Position numbers and translations under genes: made by a program. Shown piece by piece: positions 16,001 to 24,164 of a DNA stretch of 64,000 nt (position 1 is its first letter; each line of letters begins with the position of its first letter). Under the pieces are notes generated by a model. The model saw only the letters and a program-made list of their open reading frames with translations, was not told the DNA's origin and ran no database searches. The DNA comes from Rhizobium sp. AC27/96 (GTDB lineage Bacteria; Pseudomonadota; Alphaproteobacteria; Rhizobiales; Rhizobiaceae): NCBI RefSeq assembly GCF_001692325.1, contig NZ_LXKN01000066.1, forward strand, positions 62,001-126,000, given 5' to 3'.

Positions 16001-18504
16001 AGGGTCAGCTGGAGCGGGCGCGCTCCGTCGCCGGATCGCCGGCGCTGCTTGGCCAGTGGGGTGATTCCACGCTTGTACCGAGAATGACCCGCAGCGAAAC
16101 CGTTCCCGCGACGGATGCGGGACGCGATCTCACATTCTGGAATGGTTATGGCGGTTTCGCAGCAGAGGGCAGCGAATACGTCGTGCGCCTTTCGGGTGGC
16201 GAACAGACGCCGCATCCGTGGGTCAATATCATGGCCAATGAAAGCTTCGGCTTTCACGTCTCAGCCGAGGGTGCTGCCTTCACCTGGAGCCAGAACTCTC
16301 GCGACCATCAGCTGACGCCATGGACCAACGACATGGTCACCAACAGGCCTGGCGAAGCCTTCTATCTCAAGGATCTCGACCGTGGTTCGGTGATCGTGCC
16401 CTATGCTGCTCTGGCGCAGCATTCGGACACCCAGTTCCAAGCGCGCCACGGCTTGGGCTATTCCGTCTTCACGACCGTCCAGGACGAGATCGCGCTGGAA
16501 GTCACGCAGACCCTCCATATGGAGAAGTCGGTCAAGCTGACGCAGATTCGTATTCGCAACACGGCGAATGTGGCACGCAAGCTCCGCCTTTACGGCTATG
16601 CCGAATGGATTCTCGGCAACAACCCGACCAAGAGCAAGCCGTTTATCGTCTCGGAGTTTGATGCCGAGACTGGCGCGATCTTCGCGAACAATCCGTTCAG
16701 CGTCGATTTCTCGACGCGGGTGGCATCATTTGCCGCCAGCGAGAAACCATCCAGCATTTCCGGTAGCCGCCGCGAATTCATCGGCCGCCACGGGACGATC
16801 CAGCAGCCACGCACGGTTTCGGCCGGGTCGCGCCTGTCCGATGCGATTGATCTTGATGGAGATCCGGCCGCCGCAATGGCTTTCGATCTGACGATCGAAG
16901 CTGGCGGCGAGCACGACATCTGCTTCTACATGGGCGATGCCGGCTCGCGCGAGGAAGCGGCAGCGCTTCTGGCCGATATCCGCGCGGTCAGCTTCGACGA
17001 GGTACTGGGCAAGACCAGAGACTTCTGGAAGGTGTTTACGGGCAAGACGCGCGTTTCGACCCCGGATCAGCGCTTCGACTTCATGGTCAACAACTGGCTG
17101 CCCTATCAGACGCTCAGCTGCCGCATCATGGCACGCACGGCCTTCTATCAGTCGAGCGGTGCCTGGGGGCTTCGCGATCAGTTGCAGGATTCCCTGGCCT
17201 TCCTGCTGCATTCGCCGGAGATCGCCCGCAAGCAGATCGTCAATACCGGCAGGCGGCAGTTTCCGGAAGGCGACTTCCAGCATTGGTGGCTGGCCGATAG
17301 CGGCGCCGGTGTCCGGACGAACATCTCGGACGATCCGGTCTGGCTCGCCTTTGCCGTCGACCAATATTATACGGCGACCGGCGACGTCACGATCCTCGAT
17401 GAAATGCTGCCTTTCGTCGAAGGTGCGGCGCTCAGCCCGGGTCAGCACGACGCCTTCTTCCAGCCGCGCCTCTCGGCCGAAAATGCATCGCTCTACGAGC
17501 ATGCCGCCCTTGGCCTCGATCTGGCGATCAAACGCACGGGTGCAAATGGTCTGCCGCTGATGATGAGTGGCGACTGGGGTGACAAGATGGACCGCGTCGG
17601 CATTGATGGCCGCGGCGAAAGCGTTTGGCTCGGCTGGTTCCTGGCCGGTGCGCTTGGACGCTTCATCACCTATGCCGAAACACGTGGCGACGCGCAGCGT
17701 GTGAGCCGCTGGACGGATCATCTGGCAAAGCTGAAGAATGCGCTTGAAACAGCGGGATGGGACGGCAGCTACTATCGCCGCGCCTATTTCGACAATGGCG
17801 CGCCGCTCGGATCGCATCAATCCGATCAGGCCAAGATCGACTCTATTGCCCAGTCATGGAGCGTTCTGTCCGGCGAAGGCAATCCGGAACGCAGCGAAAC
17901 GGCGATGAACGCAGTCCTCGAACAACTCGCGGACCAGGAGGGCGGCTTCATTCGCTTGTTGACGCCACCCTTCACGAACCCGGCGAACGATCCCGGCGCC
18001 ATCAAGGCCTATCCTCCGGGCGTTCGCGAGAACGGCGGTCAATATACCCATGCTGCCGTATGGGCGACGCTGGCTTTCGCCCGCATGGGCCGTGCGGAGG
18101 ACGCCTGGCGCTGCTTCGAGATGCTCAACCCGATCAATCATTCGCTCGATAAATCGGCGGCGGATGTCTATCGTGTCGAACCCTACGTGATCTCGGGTGA
18201 CGTTTACAGCGAAGGTCCCCTCAAGGGTCGCGGCGGATGGAGCTGGTACACCGGCTCCGGCGGCTGGCTCTATCGAACGGCGATAGAGGGTATCCTCGGC
18301 GTTCGCGTCGAAAACGGCCATCTCCACGTCAAGCCGGTTCTCCCGGCAAAATGGGATGGCTTCTCGGCGGAGCTTCATTTGCCGAGTGGGGCGTACAAGG
18401 TGTCGGTTTCCAAGGGAGCGGCCGCGGACGGCTATGCCGTGACGATCAACGGGACCGCCATCGACCACCTTAACGAGGGATATCCGCTCGGCGCCGGGCA
18501 ATAA
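10003..18504 (+). CDS. ndvB: Cyclic beta-1,2-glucan synthase NdvB/ChvB
   Basis: About 2,833 residues from the ATG at 10003, close to the 2,832 of Sinorhizobium NdvB; the frame is open 24 codons further upstream. The inner-membrane enzyme primes, extends and cyclises beta-1,2-glucan from UDP-glucose for osmotic adaptation and host infection. Order seen: N-terminal cytoplasmic part; membrane segments about 406-470; GT84 transferase with the acidic motif LDSDT (Asp624, Asp626) and RQHRW near 770-774; further membrane segments about 807-850 and 939-978; a middle region; and a C-terminal GH94 phosphorylase-type domain that controls ring size, with SGDWGDKMDRVG around Asp2524. The gene is monocistronic, ended by the terminator at 18521. 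No sign of frameshift. Its exporter gene (ndvA/chvA) is not in the window. Confidence 0.97.
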   Translation: MVSQNLTGGSTAQAKLPLADVDFGIRSTLLSNDQLRAKATQFAESQKLDVASFENFDFFQRHRENESEILRVYRAAAADVDAGESITPATEWLLDNHYIVEEAIQEVRRDFPKKFYRELRTINLNGVAIPRTLALAWLYMAHAHSNISNAGMAAVTEGFQDKQTLHIGELWALPSLVRYVLIDNLRRVATRIDKSREMRGIANAAATKVIALGDASSAEFLETLSANLDDTTFVTQLHYRLRNAIEPTDAALGWLEAKLAAKGTDAEAVMSLEQTRLASGNTLMGSIIKSLREIDDTDWSTWVEEVSKIDKLLWKQTDYAELDSGSRNAYRRQIEKLAKRSEKTELDIAEAAISLAERSAAGGKDPSAAAANVGYFLVGAGRPLLEAEIDFRQTIGLRFMRAIRRLNWLAIAVPVLTLTLLALLAVGSVFVSTGIPVIATIVLLLAFALPASEGATGLFNFFATFFIAPDRLIGYEFKKGLPAEARTLVTIPSLIGKREHVDELIRNLEVHYLANPLGEIYYALLTDWPDSQEEQNARDLEILDYAKRQMANLEARYAEEGKQRFYLLHRRRLHNPAEGAWMGWERKRGKLHELNMLLRGSRDTTFLPGADKVPQDVKYVMTLDSDTRIIRDTVTKLVGKLHHPINRPVFDAKSQRVVDGYSVLQPRVTPSLTTGKDASAFQRIFSVNRGLDPYVFAVSDVYQDITGEGTFTGKGLYHVDAFEASLKGRIEENSVLSHDLLEGSMARCALVTDCELVEDFPIRYEVEISRQHRWARGDWQLLPYIFNPKRGVTALGRWKMADNLRRSLTPIAWFLASALGWYWMSPLGALLWQIVLIFSLFVAPTLSLINGIIPRTSDIILRAHLHTVWNDIQNANAQVALRIVFIVDTACVMADAIIRSLYRAFVSRKLMLQWRTAASAQAMAQTTILGHYKVMWRAPVLALLALLFAVSSGDSAFLVGVPFIILWVLSPVIAWIVSQTAETEDRLVVPDKVRSELRKIARRTWRYFDNFVVPGQHYLPPDNVQQTPHAVVAMRTSPTNIGVYLLSVVSARHFGWISFEDAIKRIEQTIETTAKLEKYRGHLFNWYHTDTLKPLGRKYVSSVDSGNLAGHLIAVASACRIWALNPAAQVHGSLDGIGDVAGILREVLTEVADDNKISRDLRARVEERITTFEATLAAAKQKNEFSSATIERLVADAREIAKFAGDLDREVKSAKSEEVVHWAGKLTATCDLHLVDNSFDQAKMDAVSERLVAVGNRARELAFAMDFSFLFRPERRLLSIGFRVETEEVDAACYDLLASEARLTSLFAVAKGDLPTEHWYKLGRHVVPVGPRGALVSWSGSMFEYLMPPLVMQERQGGILNQTNNLIVQEQMNYAKHLGGIPWGISEAAFNARDHQMNYQYSNFGVPTLGLKRGLGQNAVIAPYASLLASQYNPIAALENLERLRGVGALGMYGFHDAVDFTPSRVPEGKKHAVIYNYYAHHHGMSIAAVANVAFDGLLRELFHADPVIEAAELLLQEKAPRDIPVMASKHETDAPATIQGDLMRPEVRRVEDPASLERELLLLSNGRYSTMLTATGAGYTRWNNLAINRWRPDPTEDRWGSFIFLRDMGSHEWWSATAEPRSIANEHVRVTFSDDKAEFIKTVGDLTSEMEVFIASDRDAEGRRLTISNTGTEDRVIEVTSYMEPVATLDIVDTGHPAFARMFVHTEIAGQGDAIFVERRKRGVTDPEVAIAQLVVDGSGEGPTQFETDRMRFLGRGRTLTEAAAFDEGATLSGTDGFTMDACVSLRRVVRIPAGQKVSLVFWTIAAANRSDLDATLVHYRQPDSFTQGLVQAWTRTQKQLRQIGVNSKEAAAYQRFARYIVYPEMSLRADSEAVRAGLKSQSVLWGATLSGDVPIITLRMTDERGTDLVKELLRAQGFLQARGVEVDLVIFNERTGEEASEMQRIIDQLCDGARHASEAAGIQRNIYVIRKDMTEPSVYDAIIASSRIVLRGRDGSLKGQLERARSVAGSPALLGQWGDSTLVPRMTRSETVPATDAGRDLTFWNGYGGFAAEGSEYVVRLSGGEQTPHPWVNIMANESFGFHVSAEGAAFTWSQNSRDHQLTPWTNDMVTNRPGEAFYLKDLDRGSVIVPYAALAQHSDTQFQARHGLGYSVFTTVQDEIALEVTQTLHMEKSVKLTQIRIRNTANVARKLRLYGYAEWILGNNPTKSKPFIVSEFDAETGAIFANNPFSVDFSTRVASFAASEKPSSISGSRREFIGRHGTIQQPRTVSAGSRLSDAIDLDGDPAAAMAFDLTIEAGGEHDICFYMGDAGSREEAAALLADIRAVSFDEVLGKTRDFWKVFTGKTRVSTPDQRFDFMVNNWLPYQTLSCRIMARTAFYQSSGAWGLRDQLQDSLAFLLHSPEIARKQIVNTGRRQFPEGDFQHWWLADSGAGVRTNISDDPVWLAFAVDQYYTATGDVTILDEMLPFVEGAALSPGQHDAFFQPRLSAENASLYEHAALGLDLAIKRTGANGLPLMMSGDWGDKMDRVGIDGRGESVWLGWFLAGALGRFITYAETRGDAQRVSRWTDHLAKLKNALETAGWDGSYYRRAYFDNGAPLGSHQSDQAKIDSIAQSWSVLSGEGNPERSETAMNAVLEQLADQEGGFIRLLTPPFTNPANDPGAIKAYPPGVRENGGQYTHAAVWATLAFARMGRAEDAWRCFEMLNPINHSLDKSAADVYRVEPYVISGDVYSEGPLKGRGGWSWYTGSGGWLYRTAIEGILGVRVENGHLHVKPVLPAKWDGFSAELHLPSGAYKVSVSKGAAADGYAVTINGTAIDHLNEGYPLGAGQ

Positions 18505-18520
18505 CGATAGTCCAAAGAAA

Positions 18521-18551
18521 AAGAGGCCGCCCGCAAATGCGGCGGCCTCTT
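18521..18551. terminator. Bidirectional terminator between ndvB and the second sugar ABC operon
   Basis: A perfect 11-bp stem (AAGAGGCCGCC at 18521-18531 with GGCGGCCTCTT at 18541-18551). On the minus strand it is followed by a T-rich stretch (CTCTTTTTCTTT), so it should be an efficient terminator for the ATPase gene ending at 18587; on the plus strand it ends ndvB with only a weak T run. Confidence 0.8.
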
Positions 18552-18586
18552 GCCAAGCCTTCAGGGCGTAGCGGCAATAGATCTGC

Positions 18587-19648
18587 CTATTGGCCTATCG
18601 CAATGCTGCGGGTCTCTTTGTCGAAGAGATGAAACTGCGCGGGATCGATGGCGAGGCTGACGGGCTGCCCCACGCTTAGCTGCACGTTGCCGGCCAGGCG
18701 AACAGTGGTCAATTCAAGCCCCTCATGAGCAACGTAAGCATAGGTATCGGAACCCAGCCGTTCGATGACGTCGATCTTGCCTTCGAGATTGCCCTTGCCC
18801 GGTTCCAGAATGCCGAGATGCTCGGGACGGGCGCCGAGCTTGGCAGCCTGCGAGGGTGCGTAAGGCAGCAGTAACTTGCCGCCGCCGGCTATTTTCAATC
18901 CCCCTGCCGTCGGTTCGACGTCGTAGACATTCATCTTCGGCGAGCCGAGGAACTGCGCCACGAAGAGATTGGCCGGCTTCTCATAGAGATCGATCGGCGA
19001 GCCGATCTGCTGAATGGAGCCATCTTTCAGCACGACGATCTTGTCGGCGAGCGTCATCGCCTCGACCTGATCGTGGGTGACATAGATCATCGTTGCGCCA
19101 AGGCGCTGATGCAGCCGAGCGATTTCGATGCGCATTTCCGCACGCAGGGCGGCATCGAGGTTGGAAAGGGGTTCATCGAACAGGAACGCCACAGGGTCGC
19201 GAACGATGGCGCGGCCGATGGCGACGCGCTGCCGCTGTCCGCCGGAGAGCTCCTTGGGCTTTCGGTCGAGATAACTTTCCAATCGAAGTGCAGCTGCTGC
19301 CGCCTGGACACGTCGGTTGATCTCGGCCTTTGGCGTGCGTGCGACTTCCAGGCCAAAGGCCATATTGGCGCGCACGGTCTTGTGCGGATAAAGCGCGTAG
19401 GACTGGAAAACCATGGACAGAGCTCTGTCCGCCGGCCCGAGCTCGGTGACATCCTCGTCGCCAATGAGGACTTGGCCGGAGGTGACCTCCTCCAGACCGG
19501 CGACGAGGCGCAGCAGCGTTGATTTACCGCTGCCGGAAGGGCCGACGAAGACGACGAACTCGCCGTCTTCGATCCGCAGGTCAAGCCCGTGAATAATATC
19601 CAGGGCGCCGAAGGATTTGCGGATCTTGTTCAGTTCGATAACGGCCAT
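18587..19648 (-). CDS. Sugar ABC transporter ATP-binding protein (UgpC/MalK family)
   Basis: 353 residues. Walker A GPSGSGKST (36-44), signature ELSGGQRQRVAIGRAI, Walker B VAFLFDEPLSNLD, VTHD switch, and TOBE-type C-terminus (LGARPEHLGILEPG). It is the last gene of an operon running binding protein, two permeases, ATPase on the minus strand, 18 bp after the MalG-like permease gene. It should power import of the sugar bound by the protein at 21544-22884. The terminator at 18521-18551 closes the operon. Confidence 0.9.
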   Translation of the reverse strand: MAVIELNKIRKSFGALDIIHGLDLRIEDGEFVVFVGPSGSGKSTLLRLVAGLEEVTSGQVLIGDEDVTELGPADRALSMVFQSYALYPHKTVRANMAFGLEVARTPKAEINRRVQAAAAALRLESYLDRKPKELSGGQRQRVAIGRAIVRDPVAFLFDEPLSNLDAALRAEMRIEIARLHQRLGATMIYVTHDQVEAMTLADKIVVLKDGSIQQIGSPIDLYEKPANLFVAQFLGSPKMNVYDVEPTAGGLKIAGGGKLLLPYAPSQAAKLGARPEHLGILEPGKGNLEGKIDVIERLGSDTYAYVAHEGLELTTVRLAGNVQLSVGQPVSLAIDPAQFHLFDKETRSIAIGQ

Positions 19649-19666
19649 GTCTGTTTCTCCGCAGCT

Positions 19667-20551
19667 TCAAGCCTTGACGCCGCCGGCACCCAGGCCACCT
19701 TGCCAGAAGCGCTGCATGACGATGAAAGCTATAATGACAGGAACAATGCTGATCAGCGCGCCGGCCAGCACAAGTGTAAAGAGTGCGGCACCACCGCCCG
19801 AGCCGACCGTTGCCGTCGCGTACCATTGGGCAAGGCCGACCGTGACCGGAAAATATTCCGGCGAACTCAGCACGACCAAGGGCAGGAAGTAATTGTTCCA
19901 GGTCGCGACGAAGGACAGGATCAGCACGGTCGCAAAGCCCGGCATCAGCAGGCGCAGCGCCAGGGAAAAGAAGATGTGCAGCTCGCCGGCGCCATCGACG
20001 CGGCCGGCATCGAGCAGCTCGTTCGGGATCGCATCGTCGGCATAGACGCGCATCAGGAAGACGCCGGGCGGATAGACGAGCGAAGGCAGGATGACGGCCC
20101 AGGGTGTGTTGACGATGCCGACCTTGGACATCAGCAGAAACAGCGGCACGACGAGCGCCGTCTGCGGGATCATGACGGCGCCGAGGATAATCGCAAAGAC
20201 CAGCCGCTTGCCGAGAAATTCATACTTCGCGAGCGCATATCCGGCCATGGTCGCAAAGAGTGCGGCGCCGATCCCGGCCGTGGTGGCGTAAACGATGGTG
20301 TTGAGCAGCCAGCGGGCAAAGATGCCACCCTGATAACTGAAGACCTGCTGAATGTTTTCAAACAGCTTGAAGTCGCCGGCAAACCAGAGGCCGAAGCTTG
20401 TGAACAGATCGTTGTTCGATTTCGATGCGGACACCAGAACATAGAATAGGGGCAGGGCGGTATAGAGCCATATCACCAGCAGGATGGCTGACAGCATCCA
20501 GCGGTTACGACGGAACGATGGCGAGCGCTTCGATTTACCGACAATGGTCAT
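19667..20551 (-). CDS. Sugar ABC transporter permease (MalG-like)
   Basis: 294 residues, about six membrane segments beginning with RWMLSAILLVIWLYTALPLFYV. The EAA loop is NELLDAGRVDGAGELHIFFS followed by LALRLLMPGF, a slightly divergent form (ELLDAGRVDGA rather than EAAxxDGA) seen in some CUT1 permeases. It overlaps the upstream permease gene by 4 bp (ATGA), so the two are translationally coupled and form the channel of the second sugar importer. Confidence 0.87.
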   Translation of the reverse strand: MTIVGKSKRSPSFRRNRWMLSAILLVIWLYTALPLFYVLVSASKSNNDLFTSFGLWFAGDFKLFENIQQVFSYQGGIFARWLLNTIVYATTAGIGAALFATMAGYALAKYEFLGKRLVFAIILGAVMIPQTALVVPLFLLMSKVGIVNTPWAVILPSLVYPPGVFLMRVYADDAIPNELLDAGRVDGAGELHIFFSLALRLLMPGFATVLILSFVATWNNYFLPLVVLSSPEYFPVTVGLAQWYATATVGSGGGAALFTLVLAGALISIVPVIIAFIVMQRFWQGGLGAGGVKA

Positions 20552-21450
20552 GCCTTACCTCCACGATTGACGATGAGCATGAAGGCATAGGAGATCACAG
20601 CCGTGACTGCGCCGAGCAGGAAGGACATGGCGGCCGAGTAATTATATTGCTGGTTGGCGAAGGCGAGCGTGTAGGCATAGTAATTCGGCGTGTAGGAATT
20701 GGTGATGCTGAGCGGGGCGAGATTTCGCAGCAGATACGGTTCCGAGAAGAGCTGCAGCGAGCCGATGATCGAGAAGATGATGGTGACGACGACCATGGGT
20801 GCAATCAACGGCAGCTTGACGCGCAGCGCATAGACGAAGGCGCTTGCGCCATCCATCGACGCGGCCTCTTCCAGATCGGACGGGATCGCCTGGAGCGCGG
20901 CGTAGTAGATGATCATCTGATAGCCCGTATATTCCCAGTTCGCGATATTGGCGATCGACGGGAGAATTGTGCTCGCCCCGAGAAAGTTCGGCGCCGGAAG
21001 CCCGACAGCATTGGCGAGCTGGGTGAACGGGCCGAAGGCCGGCCCATAGAGATAGCCCCAGATCAGCGTGGCGATGACGGCCGGGACGGCATAGGGCAGG
21101 AACAGGCTGATGCGGAAGAAGCTCTTGGCGTAGACCGTGCCGCTATCGAGGATCAGCGCGATCAAAAGCGCGATTGCCACCATGCCGGGGATCTGGATGA
21201 CGGCGAATTTGAGGAGCACGACAACGCCCTGCCAGAACTTCGGGTCGCCCAGCGCGCGCACGAAATTATCCGCGCCGACGAACTTGGTGCCCGCAACCAC
21301 GGTGGTCTTATAGACCGCCAGATTGAGGGCATAGAGCATGGGAGCGATCAGGAAGGCGATGAAGAGCAGCGCAAATGGCGCAAGGAAGAGCAAGGGCGCC
21401 AGTTTCTTGCTCACGCGGCGGCGCCGCTTGCGGCTACTAGGACCAGCCAT
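20548..21450 (-). CDS. Sugar ABC transporter permease (MalF-like)
   Basis: 300 residues, about six membrane segments, starting with a basic tail (MAGPSSRKRRRRVSKK) then LAPLLFLAPFALLFIAFLIA. The EAA loop is LEEAASMDGASAFVYALRVKLP (in parts: LEEAASMDGASA and RVKLPLIAPM). It follows the binding-protein gene after a 93-bp gap that contains a strong hairpin, and overlaps the next permease by 4 bp. It is one half of the inner-membrane channel of the second CUT1 system. Confidence 0.88.
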   Translation of the reverse strand: MAGPSSRKRRRRVSKKLAPLLFLAPFALLFIAFLIAPMLYALNLAVYKTTVVAGTKFVGADNFVRALGDPKFWQGVVVLLKFAVIQIPGMVAIALLIALILDSGTVYAKSFFRISLFLPYAVPAVIATLIWGYLYGPAFGPFTQLANAVGLPAPNFLGASTILPSIANIANWEYTGYQMIIYYAALQAIPSDLEEAASMDGASAFVYALRVKLPLIAPMVVVTIIFSIIGSLQLFSEPYLLRNLAPLSITNSYTPNYYAYTLAFANQQYNYSAAMSFLLGAVTAVISYAFMLIVNRGGKA

Positions 21451-21512
21451 TTGTGATGTCTCCGGCTGTGAATTGCGCCTGCGCCTGGGCGCGGGTCATG
21501 CGAGAAAGATAT

Positions 21513-21535
21513 GTGCGGGGGCGAGGCCCCCGCAC
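21513..21535 (-). other. Intercistronic hairpin after the second sugar binding-protein gene
   Basis: A perfect 10-bp GC-rich stem (GTGCGGGGGC at 21513-21522 with GCCCCCGCAC at 21526-21535) and a 3-base loop, without a T tract, 8 bp after the binding-protein stop. It matches in position and stem length the hairpin at 5050-5082, and probably stabilises the upstream message or reduces read-through to the permeases. Confidence 0.6.
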
Positions 21536-21543
21536 GGAGTTCA

Positions 21544-22884
21544 TCAGCCGTTGGAAACGGTATAGCCCTGATCGGTGCAATAGGCGCTGACGCCCGCCTG
21601 CAAGCGATCGAAGGCATCACTCAGCGAGCCCTTGCCGCCGATCGAGGCGGAGAGTTCCTGCTGCACCTGGCCGGCAAGGTAATCCTGGAACGGCGCGTAC
21701 TGGAACGACGAGTCGACGTGCTTGGCCGCCTCGACGAAGACCTCGTTGACGGCCTGGCCGCCATAGAGATCGTATTTGTGATTGATGAGTTCGGGATCCG
21801 AGACCAGTTCCTTGAGGACCGGGAAAAGGAACTGTTTGGTGTTCCAGAGGCGCGCGGTCTGAGGATCGGCACCGAGGAACACGGCAAGCTGCGTTGCTTC
21901 TTTCGGATGCTTCGTGGTTTTGAAGGTCGCAAAGGTGGAGCCGCCAAGATTTGCGGTCACATATTTTCCCGCATCCCATTGCGGCAGGGGCGCGGCGCGC
22001 CAGTGGCCGTTGCTCTTCTTGGCAAACTGCGGAATGAACACGGCACCCCAGGCGCCGGTCATCCAAGAGGCATAGGTGCCTTCGTCGAGGCCCGTGAACC
22101 AGTCGGTGGTCCAGACCGGGGTTTTGACGCCCACGGCCTTCGCATCGATGAGATCCTGCCAATAGGCGGCCCATTTCTTGGCGATGGCATCGTTCAGGTT
22201 GAGCTTCAGCTCCGTGCCCTTGAGCTCGAACGGCTTCCAGCCGGCCTGCGCCAGAAGAGCTATGACCCAGCCGCCATCGGCGGTGCCGCCGAAATTGGTT
22301 AGGAACGTATCCGGCGACGCCTTGCTCAGCGCTTTGGAGCTTTCCGCAAAGGCAGCCCAGGTCTTGGGTACTTCAATCTTATGCGCATCCAGAACGTCGG
22401 CGCGGTAGAGAATGCCCATCGGGCCGGAGTCCCACGGAATACCATAAACGGCGGCACCGTCGGAAGCGGACGCCCAGGTCCAGTCGATGAACTTGTCCTT
22501 GACGTTGTTGGCGCCGTATTGGCCCATGTCGAGCAGTGCTTCGAGCTGGCGGAAGCCGGGAATATTGGTGAACTCGACCTGGCCGACGTCAGGCAGGCCG
22601 GTGCCGGCCTGGATTGCGTTGCGCAGCTTGACGTATTCGGCAGGCCCCTGGCCGGCATTTTCGAGCTTGACGCTGATATGCGGGAAAGCCTTGGTGAAGA
22701 GATCGATCTGAGACTGCGTGTCGGGTGTCCAGGCCCACATCGTCAACTCGACCTTTTCCTGCGCCATGGCCGGTGCGCCGAGGCCTGAGAATGCGGCTGC
22801 AGCAGCACCCGCACCAGCCGCCTGCAGCAGCTGACGCCGGCTCAATGCGATCTGGATTGCATCCTTTTTCATGTCGTTGGTCAT
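21544..22884 (-). CDS. Sugar ABC transporter substrate-binding protein, Tat-exported
   Basis: 446 residues from the ATG at 22884, chosen for the GGGAGGA site upstream; the open frame extends 31 codons further. The N-terminus has a twin-arginine signal (SRRQLLQAAGAGAAAAA) with cleavage near PAMAQ. The mature part is a family 1 extracellular sugar-binding protein (VELTMWAWTPDTQSQIDLF, ending SDAFDRLQAGVSAYCTDQGY). It is the first gene of a four-gene importer operon and diverges from a LacI gene; operators in the shared promoter region indicate control by that protein. The sugar is unknown; the neighbouring dehydrogenases suggest an aldose or sugar acid route. Confidence 0.88.
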   Translation of the reverse strand: MTNDMKKDAIQIALSRRQLLQAAGAGAAAAAFSGLGAPAMAQEKVELTMWAWTPDTQSQIDLFTKAFPHISVKLENAGQGPAEYVKLRNAIQAGTGLPDVGQVEFTNIPGFRQLEALLDMGQYGANNVKDKFIDWTWASASDGAAVYGIPWDSGPMGILYRADVLDAHKIEVPKTWAAFAESSKALSKASPDTFLTNFGGTADGGWVIALLAQAGWKPFELKGTELKLNLNDAIAKKWAAYWQDLIDAKAVGVKTPVWTTDWFTGLDEGTYASWMTGAWGAVFIPQFAKKSNGHWRAAPLPQWDAGKYVTANLGGSTFATFKTTKHPKEATQLAVFLGADPQTARLWNTKQFLFPVLKELVSDPELINHKYDLYGGQAVNEVFVEAAKHVDSSFQYAPFQDYLAGQVQQELSASIGGKGSLSDAFDRLQAGVSAYCTDQGYTVSNG

Positions 22885-22948
22885 TGCATGTCCTCCCACA
22901 TTCGATGAAACCGCACCCTCCCGGATCGGCTTTTTCATGATGACGCGC

Positions 22949-22977
22949 AATTCATCACGCGCAATTTGCGTTGTCAA
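22949..22977 (-). promoter_or_regulatory. Candidate promoter of the second sugar ABC operon
   Basis: On the minus strand a consensus -35 TTGACA (22977-22972), a 17-bp spacer and TGAATT (22954-22949). The palindromic operator at 22960-22970 fills the spacer, so repressor binding would exclude RNA polymerase. The -10 match is weak. Confidence 0.4.
22960..22970. promoter_or_regulatory. LacI-type operator, copy 1 (CGCAATTTGCG)
   Basis: Perfect odd palindrome CGCAA-T-TTGCG, the same 11-mer as at 22981-22991 and 24127-24137. It lies between the likely -35 and -10 of the ABC operon promoter. Confidence 0.65.
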
Positions 22978-22980
22978 TTG

Positions 22981-22991
22981 CGCAATTTGCG
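22981..22991. promoter_or_regulatory. LacI-type operator, copy 2 (CGCAATTTGCG)
   Basis: Second exact copy, 21 bp (two helical turns) from copy 1, so both dimers would sit on the same DNA face. It is 127 bp upstream of the likely lacI start and suggests autoregulation as well as control of the ABC operon. Confidence 0.65.
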
Positions 22992-23117
22992 AACTTATGC
23001 AAAATATGTCGCAAGTTTCGTGTGTGCGATAAAGACAGAGCCGTTGATATCGGCGTCCGGGGATGGATTTCTCACAAGAATCCCGTGATTATCCAGGGTA
23101 AATTGAAGGGTAGGCAT

Positions 23118-24140
23118 TTGACTCGTTCACCTAAGTCCAACGCAAATCAGCTCGAAATTGCGAAGGCGGCTGGCGTTTCCGTCAGCACTGTGTCCCGCGC
23201 GCTTTCGGATGCCCGCGGGATCAGCGATGAGCGACGCCTGCAAATTCGCAAGATTGCCGAGGATGCCGGCTATTTTGGCCGATCCAGGGCGGCGGCGGCT
23301 CCGACAAGGCATTTGCGCGCCTATGTGACTGGCAGCCTCGCCACCGGGGGATTGGCGCCTTTCTATGAGGCGGTGGTCGCCGGGTTGCGTGACAGCTCGA
23401 ATGACGGCGGCTTCAGCCTTTCGATCCGCATGGTGGACGAAACCTCGCTTGGTCCGCATCGCATGGCCCGCGACCAGGAAAAGGAAGAGGCCGATGTCAC
23501 GATTTTCGTCGGCATTGATCTGAACGACAGTCTGGCCGGCTATTTCCTCAATGGCAGCCACCGCGCGGTTCTCGTCAACGGCTATGATCCGGATATGCGC
23601 TTCGACTGTGTTGCGCCCAATAATTTCTACGGTGCACGGCTGGCCGGCCGAACCCTGCTCAAGGCAGGGCACAGGAAATTGCTTTATATTCATGATCATA
23701 CGCGCTGGACGACAATCCAGCGCCGCCGCGGGTTCTACGCTTCCCTCGAAGAGTTTCCCGGTGCCTCCTGCACGGCGATCGGCGTCGCCAATGGTGTCGA
23801 TACCGCGCTGCTGGCGGAGGTGGAGCGGCGAGCAAAAGGTGAGGCGGATTGGACCAGCGTGTTCTGCGCCAACGATATGGGTGCGTTCCGCCTGATGAAT
23901 GCGCTTGAGGCTGTGGGGCTCAGCGTGCCGGGAGAGGTTTCGGTCATCGGCTTTGACGACCTGCCCTATGCCGCGATGATGCATCCGCGGCTGACGACGA
24001 TGCGGGTCAATTGTCTGGAGATGGCCCGCCAGGCAATTCAGCTTGCCCAGCGGCGCATTGCAGAGCCGGATGCCATGCCGATGCAGATCGAATGTGCTGT
24101 TGTGCTGGAGTCTGGCGCCACCGTTGCGCAATTTGCGTAA
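23118..24140 (+). CDS. LacI-family transcriptional regulator (probable TTG start)
   Basis: 340 residues if it starts at the TTG at 23118, preceded by GAAGGG; the frame is open to 22971 but that part runs through the operators. HTH: NQLEIAKAAGVSVSTVSRAL, about residues 9-28, followed by the hinge-like stretch and an effector-binding domain (VFCANDMGAFRLMNALEAVG and VIGFDDLPYAAMMHPRLTTM). It diverges from the sugar ABC operon and is followed by 2-hydroxyacid and aldehyde dehydrogenase genes. Perfect 11-bp palindromes lie on both sides of the gene, the downstream one inside its last codons. It most likely represses the transporter, itself and the dehydrogenase genes, with the transported sugar or a product as inducer. 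Confidence 0.88.
   Translation: MTRSPKSNANQLEIAKAAGVSVSTVSRALSDARGISDERRLQIRKIAEDAGYFGRSRAAAAPTRHLRAYVTGSLATGGLAPFYEAVVAGLRDSSNDGGFSLSIRMVDETSLGPHRMARDQEKEEADVTIFVGIDLNDSLAGYFLNGSHRAVLVNGYDPDMRFDCVAPNNFYGARLAGRTLLKAGHRKLLYIHDHTRWTTIQRRRGFYASLEEFPGASCTAIGVANGVDTALLAEVERRAKGEADWTSVFCANDMGAFRLMNALEAVGLSVPGEVSVIGFDDLPYAAMMHPRLTTMRVNCLEMARQAIQLAQRRIAEPDAMPMQIECAVVLESGATVAQFA
24127..24137. promoter_or_regulatory. LacI-type operator, copy 3, inside the 3' end of the regulator gene
   Basis: A third exact CGCAATTTGCG. It encodes the final residues (Ala-Gln-Phe-Ala) and touches the TAA stop of the LacI gene. It lies about 120 bp upstream of the 2-hydroxyacid dehydrogenase start, suitably placed to control that gene. 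Confidence 0.6.
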
Positions 24141-24164
24141 ATTGAAGAAATATTCGGTATTATA

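Noticed and set aside
16726..17820. 364-codon antisense frame in the 3' part of ndvB
   Set aside because: Same reason: shadow of the GC-rich ndvB reading frame with no recognisable domain.
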